Shown: positions 32,772-42,747 of the stretch, in pieces | Position numbering within the stretch: the first letter of the stretch is position 1 | Layout of the letters: each line of letters opens with the position of its first letter | Assembly (NCBI GenBank): GCA_933822405.4 | Contig: CAKOGP040000591.1 | Coordinates: forward strand, 4,559-53,243 | From: Cylindrotheca closterium | Taxonomy: Eukaryota; Bacillariophyta; Bacillariophyceae; Bacillariales; Bacillariaceae | Direction: 5' to 3' | Length of the DNA: 48,685 nucleotides | The notes under the pieces: generated by a model | The model's database searches: none | Seen by the model: only the letters and a program-made list of their open reading frames with translations | Told to the model about the DNA's origin: nothing | Program-made: the position numbers and the translations under genes

Positions 32772-34451
32772 CTATACTACATTGTGTTGGCCCGTGTTGT
32801 TATTTGGTTGATCTGGGTCTTCCATCGGGTGCTGCCACGGTTCCTCTCCCGGTGCTGTAGTCCATGCTCGGTGATGGAGTTTCGGACCATTACCATTATG
32901 GGAGGTCTCATTATTCATCCTACTTTCAGTTTTACCCTGCTGCTGTTGGAGATGCTTCAATCTTTGCTGCTGGCGGCGTTGTTGTTTGGTGAGAAATGGT
33001 TCTTTGGGTTTGATGTATTTTCGACTGATGTTTAGGTCGGGATTTAGAAACAATGGATCGTCATCGCCTTGTGCATCATCTTCTTCTTGATCTGAATCCT
33101 TATTGTCTTCTGCTGTCAAACCCACTGATTCTTGGCGCTGAAGTCTCTGTGCAGTGTTTTCCTCTGCTTCTTCGATGGCCCCTTCAAATAGCTGTTGGGC
33201 CGATTGGTATCCTCGGAGTCCTTCCACCGCCGTATCCATCATGGCGTAGGTAGCATGACCCAGCATGGCGGTAAACCCTGACTTGCCCGCAAATCCGACA
33301 AACACTGGAGTCAGCGCCAATCCCCAAAGTGACGCAAGCAGGGATACAAAGGCGAATCTCGAAATGGAGGAAATCTTTTGCAACGACGCCATTCCAACGT
33401 AGCTTCCGACCGCAAATCCATTGTACAAACCACTGGCATGTTTGTACTCGGTGGCATTGATGATCAACATACTTAGCAACGCCCATAATACTGGTACCGT
33501 CACATTATTCAGTGGTACGGGACGTGGTGATGATGATGGTGATGGTGATGCTAATGGAACACCAACATTGACTTCATGACTGCTGTCCCACTTCTGCATG
33601 TATTCTTGATGGAGAATGCGAGTGACTCCCGAGATCCATCCAAGCCATATCACGGCCCAGACATATCCAATTGCTAGTTCGACCTCTTCAGTCCAAGACC
33701 AAGCTTCCGCCCAGTCCAAGGTAGAATCCTCTTCTGCCACGTGGATGATGTGACTGAACCCATAGTAATAGCGGTCCCAATCCACAACACCCAGTGGACC
33801 ATAAATGGAAACCATGACTATATTCATACCGAGAAATGTGGTCGTTCCCAAGCGTCCTGCGTAACCATCCAAAATCTTTCGTTCCACAAATACCACAAAA
33901 CACAAGCCAACGACAATACTTAACAATAGGAGCCAGGCGTAGTTGATTGGACGTATTTGTGTATTATTCTCTTGAAAGAACGGCCCAGTGGATCCAATGA
34001 TATTTTGTCCACCGACAAAGGCTCCAATTGCCACTGGAATGACTTGCGTGGATGACAATGGGGATGCTGCCACTAGCGTGATGACCGTCATGATGGCAAT
34101 CTGAACATTGGTCGTATTAGTAGGAGTAGTAGTACTAGTAGTAGCAGCAGTAGCATTCTTGTAGGTATACGTCAAAGTGGCAGCCACAAAGATACTAAAA
34201 CATTTGGCCCACCAAAGTTTACCTTGCACCAAGTGACGCAAGATCTTGTTGATATCCAACAGCTGACGATCTTGCCGTCGTTGTTGTGAAAATTGTGCAA
34301 AGAGAGGAAGTTTGAGGATGCCTCCTTCTTTGAAAGAAGAATCATCATCTGGTGGATGAGATGCTTGAATGTTCTCGTCTATATCAGCGCTATTACTGCT
34401 GTTCGAGTCATTGTCGTCATCAATCAATCCACTGGTTCTTCGTCTCAGCAT
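32772..34451 (-). CDS. Polytopic membrane protein, unrecognised (559 aa)
   Basis: A single exon. The N-terminal 85 residues are acidic and polar. About nine hydrophobic segments follow, including FSIFVAATLTYTYK, VQIAIMTVITLVAASPL, AWLLLLSIVVGLCFVVFV, IGYVWAVIWLGWISGV and FVSLLASLWGLALTPVFVG. The C-terminal 130 residues are Gln/Asn-rich and basic (FLTKQQRRQQQRLKHLQQQQ), probably disordered. It does not match a transporter family I know by motif. The hydrophobic core has repeated G-F-x-G turns (VFVGFAGKSGFTAMLGHATY). A TACCGGTA at 34566-34573 lies 115 bp upstream of the ATG. Confidence 0.75.
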   Translation of the reverse strand: MLRRRTSGLIDDDNDSNSSNSADIDENIQASHPPDDDSSFKEGGILKLPLFAQFSQQRRQDRQLLDINKILRHLVQGKLWWAKCFSIFVAATLTYTYKNATAATTSTTTPTNTTNVQIAIMTVITLVAASPLSSTQVIPVAIGAFVGGQNIIGSTGPFFQENNTQIRPINYAWLLLLSIVVGLCFVVFVERKILDGYAGRLGTTTFLGMNIVMVSIYGPLGVVDWDRYYYGFSHIIHVAEEDSTLDWAEAWSWTEEVELAIGYVWAVIWLGWISGVTRILHQEYMQKWDSSHEVNVGVPLASPSPSSSPRPVPLNNVTVPVLWALLSMLIINATEYKHASGLYNGFAVGSYVGMASLQKISSISRFAFVSLLASLWGLALTPVFVGFAGKSGFTAMLGHATYAMMDTAVEGLRGYQSAQQLFEGAIEEAEENTAQRLQRQESVGLTAEDNKDSDQEEDDAQGDDDPLFLNPDLNISRKYIKPKEPFLTKQQRRQQQRLKHLQQQQGKTESRMNNETSHNGNGPKLHHRAWTTAPGEEPWQHPMEDPDQPNNNTGQHNVV

Positions 34452-34941
34452 TTTTTGTTTGGTTGGGTGATGCTTTGCCTGTTCTTGGGTTTTGACAGAA
34501 TATTTTTATGATGTTATTGTTGTTCAACGCTGGCTTCGAAAATGTTCCAGCTTCAATATATAGTGTACCGGTATTTATATTGACACTGTATTTTATTGAC
34601 GCCTCTTGAAAATTCATGTACAGTACTGCGTACACGTACATATTTTGCGTAGACGAATCGAATGAATCAATCGAATCAAGCAATCATCATGGAAGCGAAA
34701 CGAAGATGAATAACGTGCAATAATATTCATTTTGGCCAGGACGTTGAACGTGAGAAAGAACCTGTTGCCTCTTATCGCACCATGAACCAAATGTTAGACC
34801 CATCACGTATTACATCATTATATATACTATTAACCATATATGATGTCTAACACTAAGTTCTTCCTACTACTGTTTGTATATAGGTAGTAGTACTGGGCAC
34901 CGCCCTCACCATTATATCACTGATACCTGATACCCCATGTT
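34452..34941. other. Intergenic, no gene seen
   Basis: About 490 bp holding the 5' flank of the polytopic protein gene and the 3' flank of the next minus-strand gene. It includes the TACCGGTA at 34566 and a GTAGTAGTACTG stretch near 34884. Confidence 0.45.
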
Positions 34942-36466
34942 CTATGTCATCTGACGAGACATGGCAGTCTGTTGGATACTACCGGCCGCTGCTTGTAGAT
35001 CCGATCTCCTCCCAGCAACGGCTCTGCTGTTGAGCGCTCTATTTTGACGCTTCTTGTAGAGGTAAAAGGCCGCATAGGCAATGGCCCCCATGAATACCAA
35101 TGGCACCACAATGTTGTTGAATAGCCCTTCTAGCATTCCTCCCTTTCTCTCATTATGGTTGATATTTCCAGTCATGGTCAAAGCTTCGTCCATGGTAATG
35201 ATACCATCGTGAACCTCAATTCCCACGGAATTGCAATCCACTTGACTCAAGAGAGCCGTGTAGACCGTTTCATCGGCATTGGCCAGATTCTTGTAAATTT
35301 CCGACCGTCCCGGTTCGCAGTCCGCCCAAATGGAATATTTGTACATGACTTCCATTTGTCCGCTCTCCAAAAATGGCTTCATGAGTTCTTCGTATCCACA
35401 ATCCCGGAATCGAAAGAGTTCTTCCACCTTGCGGGCTTCGTCCTCGCCGACGTCGTTGCCAATGTCTGGCACTTCTTCGTCCGGAGTACGAAATTTGTCA
35501 TGCCTTGCAATGTATCCATCCTCACATTCTCCCTTGAGGATGTCACATCCAATGACGTGGGTGACATCCCGATCGGTTTGATGGACTCCCTCCAAATCAA
35601 TGAGCTTGACATTCCATCCCCGTCTCAAAAACTCGTAGGCCGCATTGAGACCGTTCATCGAGGCACTCAGTTGGCTGATGCGCACCTTTTTCAAATCGGG
35701 ATCCTCGGGATTGTGATAGGATTTGCACATGAATTCCGTATACGTCGAATTGGGATCGTTGGCGTTCCAAATGGACATCCATTGTTCAATCCTGGGGGTT
35801 CTATAATTGAGAATGACCGTGACATTCTCATCGTCCTGTTGCAGCGTGGATACAATTTTGTTCATGGGCGTCAAGGCGTCGTAACGAGCATTGTGTCCCA
35901 CTTGATCAAAGAGTTCGGAACCAATCACCACACCATTTTCCGCTTCGGCCCAAAAGTTTTGAATCGACACGATGATGTCCTTGTTGAGAGTCGCATTGTT
36001 GTGTTGCTTCATGAGTTCTCCAAAGACTTCGGCGCCATAGTAATCGTCTTCTGGGGTGGGCCATCTCCAGTATCTGAAACGAGAGGAGAGAGGAAGGATA
36101 AATGATGTGCGCATGTGAGGTGTGATTATTCTTCTCTTGCAATCATATTGCTAGTGGTGTAATAGTAATAGTAATAGTAATAGGATTGTCATGTGCGGTC
36201 AATAACAACAGTAGTAGACAAGCTTACCTCAAAGCCAACAAATTAGGATGTCCCTTTCTCCATCCACTGGCAATCCAATGATGAAAGAAGTCGGAGACTC
36301 CACTGTTGTCGGCTTGATGAGGACCCGCAAAGAATATTAATTCTTTGCTGTCGAACTGGACGGCTTCACTGTATTCGGCCACTCCTGTTTGGATTTGAAC
36401 GGCGATGAGCACTGCAAGGAATAATAGACAGGCTAAGCTTGTACGGCTGTGATGAAGTAACGTCAT
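34942..36466 (-). CDS. Type I membrane protein, unrecognised (456 aa)
   Basis: Exons 36466-36228 and 36073-34942 (1371 nt). The start ATG opens MTLLHHSRTSLACLLFLAVL, a signal peptide; a longer frame begins with TTG and is rejected. The lumenal part starts KELIFFAGPHQADNSGVSDF, which resembles the P-loop-side strand of sulfotransferase-like folds. Across the intron it runs HPNLLALRYWRWPTPEDDYY. Later segments include VTVILNYRTPRIEQWMSIWN, which again looks like the PAPS-binding region of sulfotransferases (strand followed by R-x-P-x-x-W). A membrane helix (NIVVPLVFMGAIAYAAFYLY) and a basic cytosolic tail close the protein. A lumenal sulfotransferase-like enzyme is possible but not proven. A TACCGGTA site (36512-36519) is 46 bp upstream. 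Confidence 0.78.
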
Positions 36467-37073
36467 GCTGTTGCTTGTGAGTTTCAATGTGGTTTCAATG
36501 TGGTTTCAATCTACCGGTATCAATCAATCAATCAATCAATCAATTAATCAATCAATCAATAGCTAGCTGCAGTATGGATACGGTATAGATGTAGATACAA
36601 GATTGATTCAGCAAGAGTCAAGAGGAACCTTATTATATTCATAGCTGAACCTCTGAAAACCTCGTCTTCTCTTCGACTTTCTTCACGATCGGGAATGACC
36701 AAAATGACCCAACTGAATCAAAGGAGTACTGGAGAACAGGAGCTACTGTACTGTACCATTGCACTCCACGCACGCACGTCATGCATGATCATAACGTTCC
36801 TAAACAGAAACTGTATAATTTGCGACTGTTCCAGTACCTCGCATCTACGATCGGAAATATTGAAGGACACGTGCAGTACTATATTATTGTTTTGAAGAAG
36901 AGCATACAACGACAATAACACACCGTACCGGTACAGCAATATACCGGTATTTTGGTTTCACTGAAGGCTTCTCTTCCACTTTCTGGGAAGGGAAGTATAC
37001 AGCATACAGATACTACTACTGTATATATACTTCCCATTTAGCCTATCAATTATTAATACTTTTAAAATACATC
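36467..37073. promoter_or_regulatory. Divergent promoter region with three TACCGGTA sites and (CAAT)n
   Basis: 607 bp between divergent ATGs. TACCGGTA sits at 36512, 36926 and 36942; the last two are 16 bp apart, 125-148 bp upstream of the GPCR ATG. A (CAAT)n microsatellite of about ten units with one variant unit runs about 36519-36560. This is the densest cluster of the octamer in the window. Confidence 0.5.
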
Positions 37074-38860
37074 ATGACAGATAACAACAATAATAATGTT
37101 CTATGGGACGATTTCATGTTGGTGGACGATTTCTTTGACGATGATGATGATCTACCATTCCAAAAGGCTAACAATAGTAATGGCAATGGCAATGAATCAT
37201 CTCAGGAAGATCTTCCCCTCACTCCTTCTTCCTTGTCCCCCAATCAAGAACGAGCCTTATCGATACTCTTGCTGATATCAGCCATGTTATCCGCATTGGG
37301 GAGTGCTTCCATTGTGTACAAGGTCCTGCGAGACAAACGACAATTGTCCAAACCCTATCATCGAACCATGCTCGCACTAAGTATCTCGGATGTCATTGCC
37401 TCCTTGACTTTTGGACTTTATCCCTTTCTCATGCCATCCGAGACTAGAATATGGAGTTTTGGAAACCACACGTCTTGCAATACATTGGGGTTCTTTACCC
37501 AATTTAGTTTTGGAGCCATTGGCTACAATTGCATCCTCAGTTTTTATTATCTACTCGCCATCAAATTCAACATTAAACGACAGACATTCAGTCAACGATA
37601 CGAAAGACCGATGCATTTCTTGAATTTGAGCTTTTTTCTAATTACGGCCAGTGTGGGGGCAGGCTATCAATTCTATGGTCCTGTTGGTGAGTACTATTAT
37701 TATCATTTTGTATTGGATCATTGTATTGTATTGCATTGCATTTCATTGCATTGCATTGAAGTCTATCGACGTGTATTCATGGAATCACTCATCCATTCAC
37801 TTTCATTGCTCATTGTATATTAGACGTTGGAATGGGATGCTGGGTCAACAATTGGCCAGATGGATGCCATCTAACGGGAGACTGCGTCAGTCAGAAAATT
37901 GCCATTGTCTTTGCCGGAATTCCAGTCTCCTTTTTCTTTGTCGCCATTGTCGTCAATAATTTGGTCGTCTACCGTCACACACGAACCATTTTCAATAGTC
38001 TGGAAAAGGTATATTCCTTGCAGGAGCAGCAACAAAAGCAGAAACAGGAGGAGTCGTCATATACAACGTCGGCGTCCTCACAACAGCCCCAAGGATCCTT
38101 GACGGCAAAAGAAGCCATTGCGGCACGAAAGATTCAAGTACGAAGCGAAATGTACGAGGGTCGATTGCAAGAAGTGGCCCTCCAAGCATCCATGTACGTT
38201 GGTTCCTTCTTGGTGTGCTACACTCCCGCCTTGTCCACCCGTTTGATTGAGACATTCTCCTACCAATACGACGATGCCAAAATTTATTGGTTACTCGTCA
38301 TTACCGCCATGACGCTGCCACTCCAAGGCTTTTTCAACATGTTCATTTATAATCGACCACACTATGTCCGAGTACGCAAGGCTCGTCCGGATATGCCCAT
38401 GGTCAAAGCCATTTGCTGCTCGGTAGTGGAATGCAAGTCCTTCTCGGCGGCCGTATTTCCAGAACGGACAAAATCATCAGCGACTGGTGACAATAAGGGA
38501 CCCCACGACAAGAAGGCAAAACCCAGATTCTCGGCCGTTGGTCGCGGGTCCTTGGATGTGGTCATAGAAGAAGAAAGTCAAGTTTCGGATGAACATGAAA
38601 ATGATGGGAATGATTGTAGTGAAAAGCCAACGGATGCGACTCCAAGACTTGACAACACGACAACCGACAATGATAGCACCATTAGTCATGCTGATGACAA
38701 TGATGAAGGAGGAGAGGATACTTCGTCGAACGATGCTCCCATTCTTCACTCACCAAAAGGAACTGCGCCGGCTGCTGTGATTGACATGACTGGTACAGTG
38801 TCGAACAGTCGACAATTCGGTGCTTCTGGTGAGATCGGGTTCCAGCAAGTGAATGAATGA
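37074..38860 (+). CDS. Seven-helix GPCR-like receptor (549 aa)
   Basis: Exons 37074-37686 and 37824-38860. A long acidic extracellular N-terminus (residues 1-60, Asn-rich with possible glycosylation sites) precedes seven hydrophobic segments. TM1 is near 61-84 (ALSILLLISAMLSALG), TM2 at 99-119 (ALSISDVIASLTFG, whose conserved Asp fits the class A TM2 position), TM3 after Cys135 (FFTQFSFGAIGYN). TM4 is LNLSFFLITASVGAG, TM5 IAIVFAGIPVSFFFVAIVV, TM6 ASMYVGSFLVCYTPALSTRL, TM7 YWLLVITAMTLPLQGFFNMF. TM7 ends in NMFIYNRP, resembling the NPxxY motif. A second Cys in the second extracellular loop (CWVNN...C) could pair with Cys135. The Gln/Lys-rich third loop and the long acidic Ser/Thr tail are typical places for G-protein and kinase contact. 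The ligand is unknown. Confidence 0.8.
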
Positions 38861-40708
38861 ATGAATGAAGCGATCGAATTAATCATTCCATTTTCATCCA
38901 TGCTTATTTGCACTCGGGATCGCAACAAGGCTAAGACTGGAGAGATGTCACTATGGTGCATTTGTACCAAAGGCTCCTTCAATCATTGGATCAATCATAG
39001 ACTGAAAAGGTGCAGACGACATGTTGTGTCATGTCATGGCGTTCTTGGAGGAGATGCAAACAGAATATATTCCGACGGTCGTATGATAGTGCATTTCGAG
39101 TCGGAAGATCGCCAGAATCCTATAAGTGCCCTGAATGATGTCAAGAAACTTGACGCTTTCTCTGCTGGTGCTAGCGGCCAAACAAACCTTTTTGAGCAAT
39201 GCTCTCACAAAAAGAAAAAGGGCTCTCACAAAAACATGCGAAGGACTTGTTGGCCTCGGCTATTTACTGTAGCTTCTGCGAAAGGAGTACAAAAAACCAT
39301 TGTGATTTGGAAAAACAAGTACTTCCAATGAGCTTGGCAATGCATGGGGGAGATGATGTAGGCCCCAATGGATGGATCTGTTTGCGGAAACTGCAAATGT
39401 TGGTAGAGGCGGCTGTCATGTGGTGCAGTAAAAGGTACGCCGCTCTGTCGGTAAAACATGAACTTCAATCGCGTTTGTTCACAATGACGACAGTGTAGCG
39501 GCCCCTTCAAGTGTTGCATGGTGCAGTTACATCCTACGCCTGTCAGTCGGAGAAAATGAACATCAAATGCTCTTGGTAACAGGGAGAATTGAGTGGTGGC
39601 TCCTTCAAGTTGATGCGGATGCTTCAAGTGTTGGATTCCGATTCATGCTTCACTCTACATCGACATTTCAGTTGGAGAATTAACTTGAACTTCAAATAGA
39701 ACCTGGTCTCTCTAAAAAGTACACGTACGCCCTTACCTTTGCGTTGTAGAATAGAGTTGAACTTCAATTGCACGTTGTCTCTCTACATTCTACGCCCTTA
39801 CCTTTGAGTTGGAGAAGAAGCTTGAAGTTCAGTTGCACTTGAACGTTGCACATATGATTCTCTAGATGGGATCTGAAATTTGGGTTAGAGAATGTACAGT
39901 AGTTGGAGAATGTAGTTGGAGAATGTAGTTGATTCCTCATACCCATACCGGTAGTACGCACTTGTGGAACCTGAAGACTTTTGTGTTGTCGAGTACATAG
40001 TACCCAAAGTTCGAGTGAGCGGGGAGACTCTAGCAATTGTTAAAAGCCCTGAAGTGATTCATTCCCTCGTAATCTATGTCGCCTAATTGATTCTTTGCCC
40101 GAAACGGCTGAAAACCGCTCCTCGTTTCTTCCTTAAAATCAATGAATTGTTGACTGGTCGCATCAGAATAGCCCCCATGTTCATTAATTGAAATGTGGGT
40201 GCGAAGCGCTCATGCTTTTTCACCAAACAATTTCTACCTTTGTGTCAGTCCAAATAGCCACGTTTGTTTGTGTGTGGACAAACGAAGGAAAATCGATCTA
40301 CAGTACAGTACTGGTATGACTGACTGGAACTGTGAGTGACCTTTCTACGCGCTTTTCGGTTTTGTTTTTCTCCGTCAAAGGAGAAATGGTGTTTCGCAAT
40401 GCTGACGACTAAGTACGTTGAGGTGCATTGAGGTGGCAAACTGAAATCAGTACCTGATACCGTAGGTAAAAATAGTACCAATCCTACAACAGTGACACTC
40501 AAGCAAAAACTTCTATAAGTAAGCTCATTTTAAAAAATTCTGTTCTGCCACAAAGAATTTCAAGTTTCTCCGGCACTTGAGTTGAAGGATACGGGTTTGT
40601 CCGAGGGGAGTTTGCTACACCACCTCAACAACATCCGCCCAATCCCCCATCGCTCATCAAACAGTCTCACAATTTTAAAATCCTCTGAACCAGGACATCA
40701 ATCTTGAA
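38861..40708. other. 1.85-kb intergenic region, degenerate repeats only
   Basis: No convincing gene. Plus-strand frames near 38861-39331 and 39199-39498 lack a protein signature. The middle part has imperfect repeats (listed separately), a TACCGGTA at 39946-39953 and a TACAGTACAGTACTGG stretch near 40300. The last ~200 bp should be the promoter of the helicase-associated-domain gene. Confidence 0.5.
39671..39850. repeat. Imperfect tandem repeat, about 75-80 bp unit
   Basis: Two to three degenerate copies share the order GTTGGAGAA, TTGAACTTCAA, GTCTCTCTA and ACGCCCTTACCTTTG. Looser echoes (TTCAAGTGTTG, TCAGTCGGAGAA) extend left to about 39505, and GTTGGAGAATGTA is repeated near 39900. The repeat is old and diverged, and not coding. 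Confidence 0.6.
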
Positions 40709-41587
40709 ATGATCTCTATTTCTCACCAAGGACCTCTTCTATCGATGAACACATTTCCACAATTCAACAACAGTTTGCAGGATGAGTGTATCACCGATCT
40801 TCTTTCATCAGCACCAGAAATGATGATCGATCCGCTTCCTCTTCATCCTAAGAGCATGAGCTCTCTTCCAAAGACATCTTCCGAGCTAGAACCAAGACCT
40901 ATTCATCCAAAGCAGGTCTCCCTCTCCGACCTTAAGGCACCATCCCTTCCTGAGAGCATCAAGCAATACTGCGATGAATACATTGCTCTCTTGGGCCCTC
41001 TTGCCGTGCAAGCTCCAGCCAAGAAGTCAACCAAGGTCGAACGTCGCAACTCTGGTTCGTCCGAATCTGAGACATCCTCTACCAATGGTATCGGATACCA
41101 CGCCTTTCAAAACGAGAGATGGATGGATCGCTTTCAAGAACTCGTTGAATTCTACCAACGCGAAGGCCACTTCAATGTCCCCTACAAGAGCAACACTACG
41201 TTGTTCCAATGGGTGAAGCGTCAACGCCATCAATTCAAGTTGCGATCTATGGGCGAGCACTCCAATCTTACCCTTGACCGTATCCACCAACTGGACCAAA
41301 TTGGTTTCGTTTGGAACTCACACCTTGCCGCTTGGAATGACAAGTTCAAGGAATTGAAGGACTTCAAAATGATCCAAGGGCACTGCTTCGTCCCATGCAC
41401 GTACAACGGAAGCTCCAAGCTTTCTACGTGGATCAAGCGCCAACGAAGACAATATCGCAAGTTCATGGCCGGTCAACAGTCCACCCTCGATGCTTCGCGT
41501 ATAGAGAAGTTGGAAAAGCTTGGCTTGGTTTGGGATTACTATGCCGGAAAAGACAAGGATGGAACTGCTTCCTCTGATGAAGAGTAA
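40709..41587 (+). CDS. Protein with two helicase-associated (HA) domains (292 aa)
   Basis: A single exon. Residues 1-130 are polar, Ser/Pro-rich and probably disordered. Two copies of the HA domain (PF03457 type) follow. The first is at about 134-203 (WMDRFQELVEFYQREGHFNV, then LFQWVKRQRHQFK and LTLDRIHQLDQIGFVW). The second is at about 207-280 (WNDKFKELKDFKMIQGHCFV, LSTWIKRQRRQYRK, LDASRIEKLEKLGLVW). Each has the W-x-x-x-F / GH-x-x-V / W-x-x-x-QR / L-x-x-IGF-W pattern. HA domains are thought to bind nucleic acid and are expanded in diatoms, often without any helicase, as here. A transcription or chromatin role is likely (inference). Codon use is C-biased, suggesting good expression. Confidence 0.88.
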   Translation: MISISHQGPLLSMNTFPQFNNSLQDECITDLLSSAPEMMIDPLPLHPKSMSSLPKTSSELEPRPIHPKQVSLSDLKAPSLPESIKQYCDEYIALLGPLAVQAPAKKSTKVERRNSGSSESETSSTNGIGYHAFQNERWMDRFQELVEFYQREGHFNVPYKSNTTLFQWVKRQRHQFKLRSMGEHSNLTLDRIHQLDQIGFVWNSHLAAWNDKFKELKDFKMIQGHCFVPCTYNGSSKLSTWIKRQRRQYRKFMAGQQSTLDASRIEKLEKLGLVWDYYAGKDKDGTASSDEE

Positions 41588-42020
41588 ACATTTTCCTCTC
41601 CACAACAGCCTTTTTTGCACATTTTGCACATAGCCAACGGTTTCCCCCAGATATATAACTGAATATAGAATATCTTTGTACATACTCCAACAAACCTACT
41701 ATCTACAAAGTAATTGCTAGTAGTATTAGAGGCAGCCTGATACCACAGCATAACTTGCAACACGAAGAATCCAATACGTTGTAAACACCATGTAAATAGT
41801 ATCACTTTATTTTACCTTCTATCGTGATGTTACAGTAATACCCTTATTCCATTGCTTGACAAGTTGCTTTCTCCATCCCATCGAAAGGGAAAAGAAAGAG
41901 ATACGCGACCCATAGTGGGGCTCTCGCTAGAAACGTGAATAGGACTGCAGCAAATCTACGTGTTGGATAAGATGCGTCAGCAAGAAACACAAATTTAGAG
42001 GGAGTATTATATAAAGATGA
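41588..42020. other. Intergenic, no gene seen
   Basis: About 430 bp downstream of the HA-domain gene. Minus-strand frames here are unremarkable and partly antisense to the genes on either side. Confidence 0.45.
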
Positions 42021-42686
42021 TACCAAAATACACCAATAACGGTATCCTCGGACAAAAAGTACGCTCTTAATTATAGTTCGAAACGAAAGGGTACTTTCCA
42101 TCTGCATGTACCCCTCAGCACTGATGGCATGTTGCTGAGAATAATGCGAAAGGGAGAAAAGCAAAGTGAGTTCATCTTTGTGCCATTTGGTTGTGCACTG
42201 GCTATTCCAGTGAACCTCATTCATGCTGGAGTCTATTCCAAGCCTGGAAGCAAAAACATCAATAGGCGATTGCATATAGTAGTCACAGAAAGAGACGCTC
42301 TGAAGTATCATGAAAAACAAGACCACTTGCATATCAATGGCATTGAAGAAGATCAGTTCCCATCGGAGCGGTTCGAGGAGGCAATGAAACCAAATGCAGA
42401 GCAGGACTGGTTCAGCAAAATGTATCTGAAACTGTACAAGCGAACGGCAACAAAGCTAATAGGCAACGTTAGGTGGTGCAATGGAAGATATACCATGACC
42501 CGCAACAATGATGGCAAGGATGATGATGATGACGACGAAGACAACGCTGATGGAGATGATGCTGATGAAGACAAGAATGCGAAAGACGATGATGACGAAG
42601 ACAATACTGATGAACACAAGGTCGGCAAAGATGCTGCTGACGAAGACGAGGATAGCAGCAACACTAATAGTGGCATAGTGGTTTAA
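42021..42686 (+). CDS. Cupin-like C-terminal fragment with Asp/Glu tail
   Basis: The open frame begins after a TGA at 42018, and protein-like sequence starts well before its first ATG (42129): NYSSKRKGTFHLHVPLSTDG precedes MLLRIMRKGEKQSEFIFVPF. The segments HLHVPLSTDG, IFVPFGCALAIPVNLIHAG and RRLHIVV look like the second half of a cupin / 2OG-dioxygenase barrel (strand, PFG turn, V-x-H-A-G). Because the conserved part extends upstream of the ATG, an upstream exon is missing or lost, so this may be a 5'-truncated gene. The last 60 residues are almost pure D/E/N/K (DGKDDDDDDEDNADGDD), probably disordered. It converges with the frame ending at 42748. Confidence 0.5.
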   Translation, partial: YQNTPITVSSDKKYALNYSSKRKGTFHLHVPLSTDGMLLRIMRKGEKQSEFIFVPFGCALAIPVNLIHAGVYSKPGSKNINRRLHIVVTERDALKYHEKQDHLHINGIEEDQFPSERFEEAMKPNAEQDWFSKMYLKLYKRTATKLIGNVRWCNGRYTMTRNNDGKDDDDDDEDNADGDDADEDKNAKDDDDEDNTDEHKVGKDAADEDEDSSNTNSGIVV

Positions 42687-42747
42687 AATTCTGTAACATC
42701 ATTTCACATTTACATTTAAGTCTTTCACTACGTTGCCATGCATACTA

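Noticed and set aside
35155..36105. 316-codon plus-strand frame opposite the type I membrane protein
   Set aside because: It lies antisense to a spliced gene with a signal peptide, a membrane helix and consistent frame; it has no features of its own.
36467..36487. Start at 36487 for the type I membrane protein
   Set aside because: The codon there is TTG; the ATG at 36466 gives a proper signal peptide.
38861..39331. 156-codon frame just after the GPCR gene
   Set aside because: It begins in the GPCR stop-codon region, has unremarkable composition and no motif, and lies in a region of degenerate repeats.
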